From the NCBI GenBank assembly GCA_964219355.1, contig CAXPOZ010000001.1:1364001-1428000 (forward strand): a DNA stretch of 64,000 bases, in the 5' to 3' direction. This document shows, piece by piece, positions 26,538 through 34,842 of this stretch; the first letter of the stretch is position 1; each line of letters begins with the position of its first letter. The stretch is from Parvularcula sp964219355 (lineage in GTDB: Bacteria; Pseudomonadota; Alphaproteobacteria; Caulobacterales; Parvularculaceae). A model generated the notes under the pieces. The model worked only from the letters and a program-made list of their open reading frames with translations. It was not told the DNA's origin and did no database searches. The position numbers and the translations under genes were made by a program.

Positions 26538-29080
26538 GCGGCGCTGCTTTTGCGTGCTTTCAGTCCCAGCTCGCTGATCAGAGCGTCGGCCAGCAGGGGG
26601 GCTGAAATCGGCTTGGTCATGCCGCGATTAACGCCAGCGGCAAGGTGCTCCTTGAGCTGATCATCCATGGCGTCCGCCGTCACCGAAATGATGGGGATCG
26701 GTCCCCGGCCATTCTCACTCTCTTCGGCGCGAATGCGTTTGGTGGCCTCTAAGCCGTCCATGACTGGCATCTGCATATCCATCAGGATCGCTTCATAATC
26801 GCCATCGCGCCAAGCGGAGACAGCTTCTGCGCCATTGCCGACAAATGTTAGATTGAGGCCATAGGGCTTCATGAGAATGCGCAGCACCATGCAGTTGGTT
26901 TCATTGTCTTCGGCGACAAGGATGTCTGTCCCCTGAAGAAGGGTACGCGCGATCTGATCATTCTCGTCAGATACGGATTGTGTCGGGAGAGTTGATTTGG
27001 CTGAATCATCCGCCAATTCAGCAGAAACCCTGATGGTAAAGGTGGAACCCTCACCTTGTTTGCTCGCCACTTCGACGCTGCCGCCCATCATTTCACAAAG
27101 CTGACGGACGATCGCGAGGCCAAGGCCTGTACCGCCAAAACGCCGGGTTGTCGTGTTGTCTTCCTGGCGGAAGGAATCAAAAATATAGGGCAGCGCGTCA
27201 GCAGAGATGCCCGGGCCTGTATCACTGACCCTGATTTCGAGCATGTCATTTTCATGCTGTGCACTGATTGAAATGCTGCCTTCGGCGGTGAATTTCACGG
27301 CATTTGAGACAAGGTTATTGACGATCTGACGAATGCGCGTCGGGTCCACCAAGAAACTGTCGCGCGCGCTGTCATCAATGTTGAGTGTCAGCTCCAATCC
27401 TTTTTCTTCAGCTGTCACCTTGTGGGTGTGAAGAACGGTTTCGAGCATCTCCTCTGCCTCGGTTGGCATAATCTCGAGAGAGACAGCGCCCGCCTCGATC
27501 TTCGAGAGATCAAGGATGTCATTGAGGATCGTCAGGAGCGAGTCGCCAGCGTTTTTGAGAATGCCAAGAATTTGGGCTTGGTCCGACTCAAGCTTGGTGC
27601 GTGAGAGGGCATCCGCCATGCCGATGACGCCATTCATCGGGGTACGGATTTCATGGCTCATCGTGGCGAGGAAGCGTGATTTTGCTTCATTGGCGAGCTC
27701 AGCGTTGTTCTTAGCGGCCTCAAGCTCTGCTGTTCGTTCAGATACTCGCGCCTCAAGCGTATCGACGAGTACCCTGAAGCGAGCGTCCCGGTCAGCAAAG
27801 GCGCCGGCAAGTTGGCCGATTTCATCGTCTCGGTCGAGAAGTGCCTGCGCATCTTCGCAACACTTCATTTCGTCAGTTGTTGCTTCGCGGGTCAGCATGT
27901 TCAGGGGGGTAAGAACATTCCGGCTAATGAGGATATGTAGGGCAATGACCAGGCCCGCTGTGCCTAGAAATGCAATGAAACCTGTTATTGCAGCTGTTCG
28001 AGTGGCCGTGCCCGTAATGGCGGCATGGGGGACCATAATGGCGAAGGTCCATTCAGGGCCATGGATCGGCGCATGGGCGATGAAGCTGCCGGACTCCTTG
28101 TGATAGAAAATTCCCTCCCGCTGGAAGGCGCTAGGCGAGGCCTGAAAGTTCAGTTGGCTTTCGATATCCGTAGGCTGGGCAGGATTTTCTTCGCGATGAA
28201 GCTCGGGGTGCGACATAACATTTAAGTCACGGTCGAGCAGAATCGGCGTGCCGATATTCATGACAGGCCTGACCGCTTCCTTCAGCCAACCATTCAACGA
28301 CAGACTGACTCCGAACGCGCCTACATATTCTCCATTCTGATCAACGGGAAGTTGGCAGCCTGAAGTCAGTGTCTTGCCTGTCTGGTCGTAGACAATCGGA
28401 GTCAACGGCGTGCATGTCATGACCCGATCCGGGTTGTTCTCAGGTAGTGAGTTCTTGGCAAAACGCTGTCCCTGGAAATCAAAGTCCGCCGGTGCGTTCG
28501 CTCGATAAAACATGAGCCGGTCTTCGCGGTCTGGGGCGAACATGATCAGCGCATTATCGGGTGTGAAAAACCACAGATTGTCGATGCCGAGACCCGCGGA
28601 AGGGCCGAGGCGACTAATCGTATGGTAGGCTGCAACCAGACGTTTTTTATCGTCTAACGTATCATCAGCACCATTGGCTATAAATGCACCCACGCCATAG
28701 ACGTGCACGCCGTAATTTGTATTGAAGCCGTCAAAGAGATCTGGGCGAGAGCGTCGCGTCCCATCTTCCTTCTCAGGGTAAATGTGATTGAAGAATCCGA
28801 CCGTCGCCGATTCTTCCATATGAGGCAGTCCACTGAGAAAAAGATTTCTAGCTTGTAGTTCTAAAGTCCTTACTCGGTCGAAAAGAACTTGGTGGCTTGC
28901 TGCGCGCTCAACTGTAGATTGTTCGAGTTCGCCTAAAAGGTGATCTCGGGTCGACATATAGGTCCAACCAAAGCTAACCGCCGTCGTCAGCGCAATGACG
29001 AGCAGCGACCACATCAATGTGTGATCGCCAATCTTCTTACGGAGCGACTTGGCGGGCCGAGGATGAGACGCTGAAACCAT
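26534..29080 (-). CDS. Hybrid sensor histidine kinase with periplasmic CACHE-like domain
   Basis: An 848-residue membrane kinase. Helix 1 is about 22-42, a large extracytoplasmic double-CACHE-like sensor about 50-365, helix 2 about 368-392, then a HAMP-like linker and coiled coil. The HisKA H-box MSHEIRTPMNGVIGM has its His near 474, the HATPase has N-box NNLVSNAVKFT and G-boxes DTGPGIS and GTGLGLAIV, and the C-terminal receiver has ILMDMQMPVMDG with phospho-Asp near 768. No separate output regulator is adjacent. The sensor half has lower GC than the kinase half. It is convergent with alkB; a regulatory link is only a guess. Confidence 0.93.
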   Translation of the reverse strand: MVSASHPRPAKSLRKKIGDHTLMWSLLVIALTTAVSFGWTYMSTRDHLLGELEQSTVERAASHQVLFDRVRTLELQARNLFLSGLPHMEESATVGFFNHIYPEKEDGTRRSRPDLFDGFNTNYGVHVYGVGAFIANGADDTLDDKKRLVAAYHTISRLGPSAGLGIDNLWFFTPDNALIMFAPDREDRLMFYRANAPADFDFQGQRFAKNSLPENNPDRVMTCTPLTPIVYDQTGKTLTSGCQLPVDQNGEYVGAFGVSLSLNGWLKEAVRPVMNIGTPILLDRDLNVMSHPELHREENPAQPTDIESQLNFQASPSAFQREGIFYHKESGSFIAHAPIHGPEWTFAIMVPHAAITGTATRTAAITGFIAFLGTAGLVIALHILISRNVLTPLNMLTREATTDEMKCCEDAQALLDRDDEIGQLAGAFADRDARFRVLVDTLEARVSERTAELEAAKNNAELANEAKSRFLATMSHEIRTPMNGVIGMADALSRTKLESDQAQILGILKNAGDSLLTILNDILDLSKIEAGAVSLEIMPTEAEEMLETVLHTHKVTAEEKGLELTLNIDDSARDSFLVDPTRIRQIVNNLVSNAVKFTAEGSISISAQHENDMLEIRVSDTGPGISADALPYIFDSFRQEDNTTTRRFGGTGLGLAIVRQLCEMMGGSVEVASKQGEGSTFTIRVSAELADDSAKSTLPTQSVSDENDQIARTLLQGTDILVAEDNETNCMVLRILMKPYGLNLTFVGNGAEAVSAWRDGDYEAILMDMQMPVMDGLEATKRIRAEESENGRGPIPIISVTADAMDDQLKEHLAAGVNRGMTKPISAPLLADALISELGLKARKSSAA

Positions 29081-29128
29081 GACAACGGTTTACCAGCAGC
29101 ATGGTTAAACTTTGACGAATTCGGAAAC

Positions 29129-30280
29129 TTATGCCGCAGGATTGGATGCGGACTTGCGACGATCCGAAGCGCGTTGCTTGATGCTTTCCGATTTTAGCTG
29201 TCCGCAGGCCGCCGAAATGTCTCTGCCGCGCGGGGTGCGGATCGGAGAGGCATAGCCAGCAGCATTCACGATATCAGCAAATTCCTCGATCCGTTCCCAT
29301 GAGGAGCAGGCGTATGGGCTGCCCGGCCATGGGTTGAAGGGGATCAGATTGATCTTCGCCGGGATGCCGCGGAGCAGGCGGACTAACTCCTTTGCTTCCG
29401 CATCGCTGTCATTCACCCCGTCGAGCATCACATATTCAAATGTAATGCGCTTTGAATTCGACGTGCCCGGATAGGCGCGGCAGGCATCAAGCAGGTCCTT
29501 GAGTGGCCACTTTTTGTTGATCGGGACCAGCTCGTTGCGAAGCTCGTCATTGGTCGCATGAAGAGAGATCGCGAGCATGGCATCGGTACGCTCACCCAGC
29601 GCCTGCATCTCGCTGACAACACCGGAGGTCGACACCGTGATCCGGCGGCGCGAGATCGAAATGCCTTCATTGTCGGAGATGATGTCGATGGCGCGGGCGA
29701 CGTGGTCGAGATTATAAAGCGGCTCGCCCATCCCCATAAAGACGATATTGGAAAGCTTGCGGTCATCGCGGCTGGAGGGCCACTCCTCGATATCGTCCTT
29801 GCAGACGAGCACCTGCGCGACGATTTCTTCAGCCGTCAGGTTACGGACGAGCGCTTGCGTGCCGGTATGGCAAAAGGTGCAGTTGAGGGTGCAGCCAACC
29901 TGGCTTGAGACGCAAAGGGCGCCTGCGCGACCGACGCCCGGAATATAGACCGCCTCAGCTTCAATGCCCGGGGCAAAGCGGATGAGATATTTCCGTGTGC
30001 CGTCCGAGGAGACCTGCCGCTCTGTGATCTCCGGTCGGGCGAGGGAGTAGGTCTCTTTCAGCCGGGACCGCATGTCCTTTGCGATATTGGTCATATCGTC
30101 AAAAGAGCGGGCACCATGGCCATAGACCCATTGCCAGACCTGGCTCGCACGCATTTTCGCGGGCTTGGGCTCAAGCCCCAGATCCTCGGCGAGGCGCGCG
30201 CGCAGGCCTTCCCGGTCGAGACCGAAGAGCGAGGGGCGCGTCGCGGGTTTTTCGGGCGCAAGATCGAGCAGTGTGGTCAC
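29129..30280 (-). CDS. rlmN: 23S rRNA (adenine-2503-C2)-methyltransferase
   Basis: A 383-residue radical-SAM enzyme methylating A2503 of 23S rRNA and A37 of some tRNAs. The 4Fe-4S motif CTLNCTFCHTG (C-x3-C-x2-C) is near residue 130. MGMGEPLYNLD is near 188, and the conserved C-terminal cysteine lies in SAACGQL near 357. The rest matches family length. It stands alone between the kinase gene (48 bp away) and the acyltransferase gene. Confidence 0.96.
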   Translation of the reverse strand: MTTLLDLAPEKPATRPSLFGLDREGLRARLAEDLGLEPKPAKMRASQVWQWVYGHGARSFDDMTNIAKDMRSRLKETYSLARPEITERQVSSDGTRKYLIRFAPGIEAEAVYIPGVGRAGALCVSSQVGCTLNCTFCHTGTQALVRNLTAEEIVAQVLVCKDDIEEWPSSRDDRKLSNIVFMGMGEPLYNLDHVARAIDIISDNEGISISRRRITVSTSGVVSEMQALGERTDAMLAISLHATNDELRNELVPINKKWPLKDLLDACRAYPGTSNSKRITFEYVMLDGVNDSDAEAKELVRLLRGIPAKINLIPFNPWPGSPYACSSWERIEEFADIVNAAGYASPIRTPRGRDISAACGQLKSESIKQRASDRRKSASNPAA

Positions 30281-30344
30281 CGCGGCAGTCTACCTTATTC
30301 AAGCAAGCCGCGCACATAGCGATCCGGACGCCGTTTGTGAACGC

Positions 30345-31514
30345 TTAACGCTGCCGGATTCCAAAGGCGATTCGGAGTACCGGGATGCGCCGGAAGATCT
30401 CGAAGGAGAGGACACACCCGGCAATCGTAATGCCGACCACCAGAATGGGCTCAAGGACCGGGCCGAGAGCAAAAATCTCGGTCAGCAGATACCCCGCCGT
30501 GATGGTGATCGACTGGTGGACGATGTAATAGCAGAAGACGGCGGCGTTGAGATATCTCAAGGCGGGCGAGGAATGGTTGAGGAATTTCTGGGCGAGACCC
30601 AGAAGGCTGATGATCACTGTCCATGCGTATAGGACTGTCAGCGCAGGCTCGCTGAGGACGATCGGCTTGCCGAAAACGGTGCCTTCGACGCTGGGCCAAT
30701 AGGCTTCCATCAGACCGCCAAAGACCCATAGCCCCACTGCCGTCGCCAGCGCATAGGGCCAGCCCCGCGCAATGCCGCGCCAGAAGCCGGGGTTCTTTGC
30801 CGCGAAATAGCCAAGCAGGAAGACCGTCAGTCGGTGGGCGTGATTGGCCCAGTCATCAATGAGCGCATGTGTCGTCGGGTAGTGAGGGGATAGAAGGTAT
30901 TCGTACGCGATGAAGGGAAGTGCGATCAGGAAAATGAGGCGCGCCGGATGTGAGGCGATCCAGCCGAGCCCCTGCCCGATCGGCCCCCATGCGAGGCGCC
31001 GGAGGAGCGGCATCAGCGGAACGAGAAGCAGGATGTAGACAAAGAGATAGACGACATACCAAAGGTGGTTCCAGGTCGGGGTGATCACGCCCCATTCCGG
31101 ATCGCCGCTGAGATAGCGCGGATAGAAATCGAGGATACCGGCTTCGATCTGCCCTGACTGCCGCAGCTGGAAATAGGTCTGCGGCATGACGATCAGCGCC
31201 ATGCCGAAGACGATCGGCACTCCCAACCTGAACACGCGAGAGCCCGCGAAACTGGCAAGCGACGTCACCTTGTCACTGGCAAAGCGCACGGCGACGCCGG
31301 AGATGAAAAAGAGGAGCGCCAGCCGCCACGGATTGACGGTCGACATCAGGGGTTCGATCAGCGGGCCGGCATAGGCGCTTTTCACATGCCAGCCCCACGT
31401 CACGTAGAACATGCCGCTGTGATAGAGGATCAGCAGGCCGAAGGCGATGACGCGCAGCCAGTCGAGGTCGTAACGGCGATTATCGATCGAGCCATCCTTC
31501 GGGGTGAGACTCAT
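30345..31514 (-). CDS. Acyltransferase family 3 membrane protein
   Basis: An integral membrane protein of about 389 residues and ten predicted helices, with the family opening RYDLDWLRVIAFGLLILYHS containing the conserved His. Members move acetyl or succinyl groups onto exported glycans or lipids; the acceptor here is unknown. I chose the ATG at 31514 because AGGGAG lies about 10 bases upstream, whereas it directly abuts the in-frame ATG at 31523. It is divergent from a membrane-bound LytTR regulator, which may control it. Confidence 0.88.
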   Translation of the reverse strand: MSLTPKDGSIDNRRYDLDWLRVIAFGLLILYHSGMFYVTWGWHVKSAYAGPLIEPLMSTVNPWRLALLFFISGVAVRFASDKVTSLASFAGSRVFRLGVPIVFGMALIVMPQTYFQLRQSGQIEAGILDFYPRYLSGDPEWGVITPTWNHLWYVVYLFVYILLLVPLMPLLRRLAWGPIGQGLGWIASHPARLIFLIALPFIAYEYLLSPHYPTTHALIDDWANHAHRLTVFLLGYFAAKNPGFWRGIARGWPYALATAVGLWVFGGLMEAYWPSVEGTVFGKPIVLSEPALTVLYAWTVIISLLGLAQKFLNHSSPALRYLNAAVFCYYIVHQSITITAGYLLTEIFALGPVLEPILVVGITIAGCVLSFEIFRRIPVLRIAFGIRQR

Positions 31515-31655
31515 AATCAGCATGCTCCCTTATGTATTCCCGGCTGGATCGCGCGGATGGCGCGCCGTGCCGAGGACAAAGGGGTTTGCGGCATGGATTT
31601 TCGCGTGAATGCCGCCAATATTCGCAGCCTGAGGGACAAGCGGCGGACATGAGGG

Positions 31656-32543
31656 ATGATCGGCAGGCTCATAAAAGCGATGAAACGGCCGAGTGAGGAG
31701 GCGGGCGATCCTAGGGCCATCGACCGGCGGGCCGACTGGTCCGCTTTTCTGTGGTTTGCGATCTTTGGCATCGCCGGTCAGATCATCGCGGTCTGGTCTT
31801 ACGCGACCGAACTTGATCGAGCAGGGGGCGGCTCTCCGGTGACCAAGGTCATGCTCTGGGAATTCTCCAGCATCTTTGTGATCCTCGCTCTCTTCCCGCT
31901 GGTGAGGTGGATCGTCTCTCAGGGGACGCCGGGGCAGCATGACTGGAAGCGTCTGGTTCTGTTTCATGTGCCCGGAGTGATCGTCTATTCAGGTCTTCAC
32001 ATATTTTTCTTCGTGATCTTACGGAAAATCGGCCACGCGCTCTTCTGGGGCGAGCCTTATATCTTCACGGACAATCCCCTGCGGGAGCTAACTTACGAAT
32101 TCCGCAAGGATGTCATGACCTACGCGCTGATCGTCGTCTTTATTGTCCTTGCGCGGCAGTTCGAGCAGATGCGCGCTGACCTTGCGACGGCCCGGCGGGA
32201 TGCGGCGGCGACCCGGCAGCTGAGTGTGAAAAGTGGCGGGCGGACTCTCTATGTCACAATCGAGGATATTCTGACGGCCAACTCCTCGGGCAATTATGTC
32301 GAACTGAAAACATCTGTCCGGACAGTGACAATACGGACCACGCTGTCTGCCCTGTCGGATCAGGTCGCGGCGGCTGGTGGTGAGGCTGTGCGGGTCCATC
32401 GCTCATGGCTCGTTAATCCGAAAGCTATGGTCGAGCTAAAGCCTACGGGATCAGGCGATGCCGTGGCGGTCATGAAGAATGGGGATGAAGTGCCGGTCAG
32501 CCGGCGGTTTCGCGACAGGCTTAAAGCCCCCGCTACTCCTTGA
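31656..32543 (+). CDS. Membrane-bound LytTR-type DNA-binding regulator
   Basis: A 295-residue protein: four predicted membrane helices (about 28-50, 64-84, 98-122 and 150-168), a short coiled linker, then a C-terminal LytTR DNA-binding domain (about 190-290) with ILTANSSGNYVEL and VRVHRSWLVN. It has no receiver domain, so it probably senses a membrane or envelope signal directly. It is divergent from the acyltransferase gene, a likely target by position. Its 3' end overlaps the convergent XRE gene by 11 bp. Confidence 0.88.
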   Translation: MIGRLIKAMKRPSEEAGDPRAIDRRADWSAFLWFAIFGIAGQIIAVWSYATELDRAGGGSPVTKVMLWEFSSIFVILALFPLVRWIVSQGTPGQHDWKRLVLFHVPGVIVYSGLHIFFFVILRKIGHALFWGEPYIFTDNPLRELTYEFRKDVMTYALIVVFIVLARQFEQMRADLATARRDAAATRQLSVKSGGRTLYVTIEDILTANSSGNYVELKTSVRTVTIRTTLSALSDQVAAAGGEAVRVHRSWLVNPKAMVELKPTGSGDAVAVMKNGDEVPVSRRFRDRLKAPATP

Positions 32544-32739
32544 TGAATTCGAGAATATCGCCGGGCTGGCAGTCGAGCGCTTCACAGATCGCCTCAAGCG
32601 TCGAGAAGCGCACGGCCTTTGCCTTGCCGGTTTTCAGGATCGACAGATTGGCGATGGTCACGCCGACCTTGTCGGAAAGCTCGGTCAGCGACATGCGTCT
32701 GTCGAGCAACATCCTGTCGAGCTTTACATTGATCGTCAT
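32533..32739 (-). CDS. Small XRE family transcriptional regulator (YozG-like)
   Basis: A 68-residue protein that is almost entirely a Cro/C1-type helix-turn-helix, with LTELSDKVGVTIANLSILKTGKAKAVRF condensed around the recognition helix and the C-terminal EALDCQPGDILEFI common to YozG-like regulators. I chose the ATG at 32739 (MTINVKLDRML), the usual family start; the frame is open further upstream but without family resemblance. YozG-like genes are often paired with a DUF2975 membrane protein; here a 37-residue membrane ORF lies upstream instead. Confidence 0.85.
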   Translation of the reverse strand: MTINVKLDRMLLDRRMSLTELSDKVGVTIANLSILKTGKAKAVRFSTLEAICEALDCQPGDILEFIKE

Positions 32740-32874
32740 TGCCCGATCGTCATCCTGACCAAGTTGTTTACGGAGCCCATTGGCGGGTGTGCACCCCCGC
32801 CTGAGCGTGAATATCGGCCAGATTGAGGGCATTCGTGCCCTAAACGCAACATCCATGGCACTATGAAGTTACTC

Positions 32875-32988
32875 TCAAGCGCCGATGGACAGGGGCGCGA
32901 GCGCTGCAAGAACGCCCACACCGACGGTGACAACCATGCCGACGGCAACGATCGACATAAATACCGACGCGAAACGTGAGCTGGACAT
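32875..32988 (-). CDS. Very small single-span membrane protein (37 residues)
   Basis: An ATG at 32988 opens a 37-codon frame ending in TGA at 32875-32877. GGGAG lies 9 bases upstream. The product begins MSSSRFASVF and has one hydrophobic helix (about residues 11-34) rich in Val, Gly and Ala. It sits upstream of the small XRE gene on the same strand, with 135 bp between them that show no other gene. The ribosome site and helix support a real product, but the length makes chance possible. Confidence 0.5.
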   Translation of the reverse strand: MSSSRFASVFMSIVAVGMVVTVGVGVLAALAPLSIGA

Positions 32989-33085
32989 GAGTTTTTTCTC
33001 CCTTCAGGTGCGATGACGACCCTGCGTCGCCATCATGTTATTCAATATGGGTTTGCCGAATAACAATACAAGTGAGGAGCCTGTC

Positions 33086-33712
33086 ATGACAGAAAAGAAA
33101 TTGGTTCAGGCCGTTCTGCGGGAGGGCGGATTGCTGCTTGCGAGCCATAACAAGGGCAAGCTCAAAGAGCTTGAGGCAGCGTTCCGTGGGGATCATATTG
33201 ATATCCTGTCGGCGATCGACAAGGCCCTCCCCGAACCAGAAGAGACGGAAACCACGTTTTCCGGCAATGCGCGGCTGAAGGCACTGGCGGCAGCCGGGCT
33301 GACACAAGGCGCGGTGCTGGCCGATGATTCTGGTCTTGCCATCGACGCGTTGGGCGGGGCGCCCGGCATATATTCGGCCAGATGGGCAGGGCCGGATCGT
33401 GATTATGACATGGCCTTCTCACGGATCATTGAAGAGCTTGGCGGCGATGAGGCGGCGATGGGCGCTCGCGCGGCCTTTGTGTGTGTCCTTGTGCTGATCC
33501 TGCCGGGCGGTGAGGAACTGGTCGCGGAGGGCCGCGTCGGGGGGCGTCTGACCTTCCCGCCGCGCGGAGAAGCCGGCTTTGGCTATGATCCGATCTTCAT
33601 TCCTGATGGAGAAGAAAGGACATTCGGTGAAATGACCCCGACAGAGAAGGCGGGCTATTCCCATCGCGCAAAAGCGCTGGCGGCTCTGCGGGCGGAGCTT
33701 GGCCTGTCGTGA
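33086..33712 (+). CDS. rdgB: Non-canonical purine NTP pyrophosphatase (ITP/XTP)
   Basis: A 208-residue Ham1/RdgB enzyme that hydrolyses dITP, ITP and XTP to monophosphates, keeping deaminated purines out of DNA and RNA. Visible are ASHNKGKLKEL at the N-terminus, the substrate motif FSGNARLKA, ADDSGLAIDALGGAPGIYSAR, and the C-terminal GFGYDPIF and SHRAKALAAL. The ATG at 33086 follows GAGGAG. It overlaps hemW by GTGA, an arrangement common in alphaproteobacteria. Confidence 0.96.
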   Translation: MTEKKLVQAVLREGGLLLASHNKGKLKELEAAFRGDHIDILSAIDKALPEPEETETTFSGNARLKALAAAGLTQGAVLADDSGLAIDALGGAPGIYSARWAGPDRDYDMAFSRIIEELGGDEAAMGARAAFVCVLVLILPGGEELVAEGRVGGRLTFPPRGEAGFGYDPIFIPDGEERTFGEMTPTEKAGYSHRAKALAALRAELGLS

Positions 33713-34842
33713 GTTTAGAGTCCGGGCTTTATATCCATTGGCCGTTCTGTGCCCGGATCTGTCCCTATTGCGATTTCACGATCACCCGCAGTCGCGATGA
33801 AGATACTGCGCGCTGGGTCGCTGAATATGTCTTAGATCTAGAGAAGTTCCGGGAACGGATGGGCGCAAGGCAACTCGCCAGTATTTATTTCGGCGGAGGC
33901 ACGCCTTCTCTTCTACCCGCGTCAGCGGTGGGACAATTGATCGAGGCGGCCGACCGGCTCTTCGGTCTGACGCCAAAGGCGGAGATCACGCTTGAAGCCA
34001 ATCCAACGGATGCGGAGATATCGCATTTCGCCGGTTTCCGGTCCGCTGGGGTTAATCGGTTATCCCTCGGTGTGCAGTCCTTTGACGATGCGCAGCTTTC
34101 CTTCCTTGGACGCAATCATGGCGGGGCGGAGGCGCGCCGGGCGGTTGATGTCGCTGCCAGTACATTTGAGGCGTATACGCTCGATTTTATCTATGCCCTC
34201 CCGGATGAAGACCTGGCCGCGTGGGAGGCGCGGCTGAACGATATTCTGACGGTCGGGGCGCCGCATCTGTCGCTTTATCAGCTGACGGTGGAACCCGAGA
34301 CTGCTTTTGCAAAAGCTGTCGGGCGCGGTGACTGGCAGCCCATGCCGGATGAGCGGGCCGCCGGGCTCTATGCATTGACGCAATCGATGACGGCATCGGC
34401 GGGGTGTCCGGGATATGAGATTTCAAACCATGCCCGGCCGGGGGCGGAGGCCAAGCATAACAGCCTTTACTGGCGGGGAGCGGACTGGATCGGGATCGGT
34501 CCCGGCTCGCATGGACGGTTGACGCTGGATAGCGGGCGCGTCGCGATTGCGGGCAGGCCTGCGATCCGTGAATGGCTGGATATACCTTACAAGGAACGGT
34601 ACGATGAAGAGCGGCTTGATGAAGAGGCGCAGCTCATTGAGCTCCTCGCGGGCGGGTTGCGTCAGTCAGTGGGGCTCGATCTGAATCTGCTGAAGGAAGA
34701 GCAGACGGCGTCCGTCCTGTCCGTCACAAGCGCGTTACGCGACGATGGCATGCTGCGGCAGGAGAGCGATCGCCTGATGATCCCGGAAGATCACAGACTG
34801 ATCACGGATTATATCATCAGCAGGCTGGTCGGCGCCTTATGA
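33709..34842 (+). CDS. hemW: Radical SAM heme chaperone HemW
   Basis: A 377-residue radical-SAM protein related to HemN but acting as a heme chaperone. The cluster motif is C-x3-C-x2-C (Cys14, Cys18, Cys21) in CARICPYCDF. YFGGGTPSLL is near 62, and the heme-associated motif HNSLYW near 248 distinguishes HemW from true coproporphyrinogen dehydrogenase. The start is GTG at 33709, inside the rdgB stop. The 3' end overlaps the convergent kinase gene by 6 bp. Confidence 0.94.
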   Translation: MSLESGLYIHWPFCARICPYCDFTITRSRDEDTARWVAEYVLDLEKFRERMGARQLASIYFGGGTPSLLPASAVGQLIEAADRLFGLTPKAEITLEANPTDAEISHFAGFRSAGVNRLSLGVQSFDDAQLSFLGRNHGGAEARRAVDVAASTFEAYTLDFIYALPDEDLAAWEARLNDILTVGAPHLSLYQLTVEPETAFAKAVGRGDWQPMPDERAAGLYALTQSMTASAGCPGYEISNHARPGAEAKHNSLYWRGADWIGIGPGSHGRLTLDSGRVAIAGRPAIREWLDIPYKERYDEERLDEEAQLIELLAGGLRQSVGLDLNLLKEEQTASVLSVTSALRDDGMLRQESDRLMIPEDHRLITDYIISRLVGAL

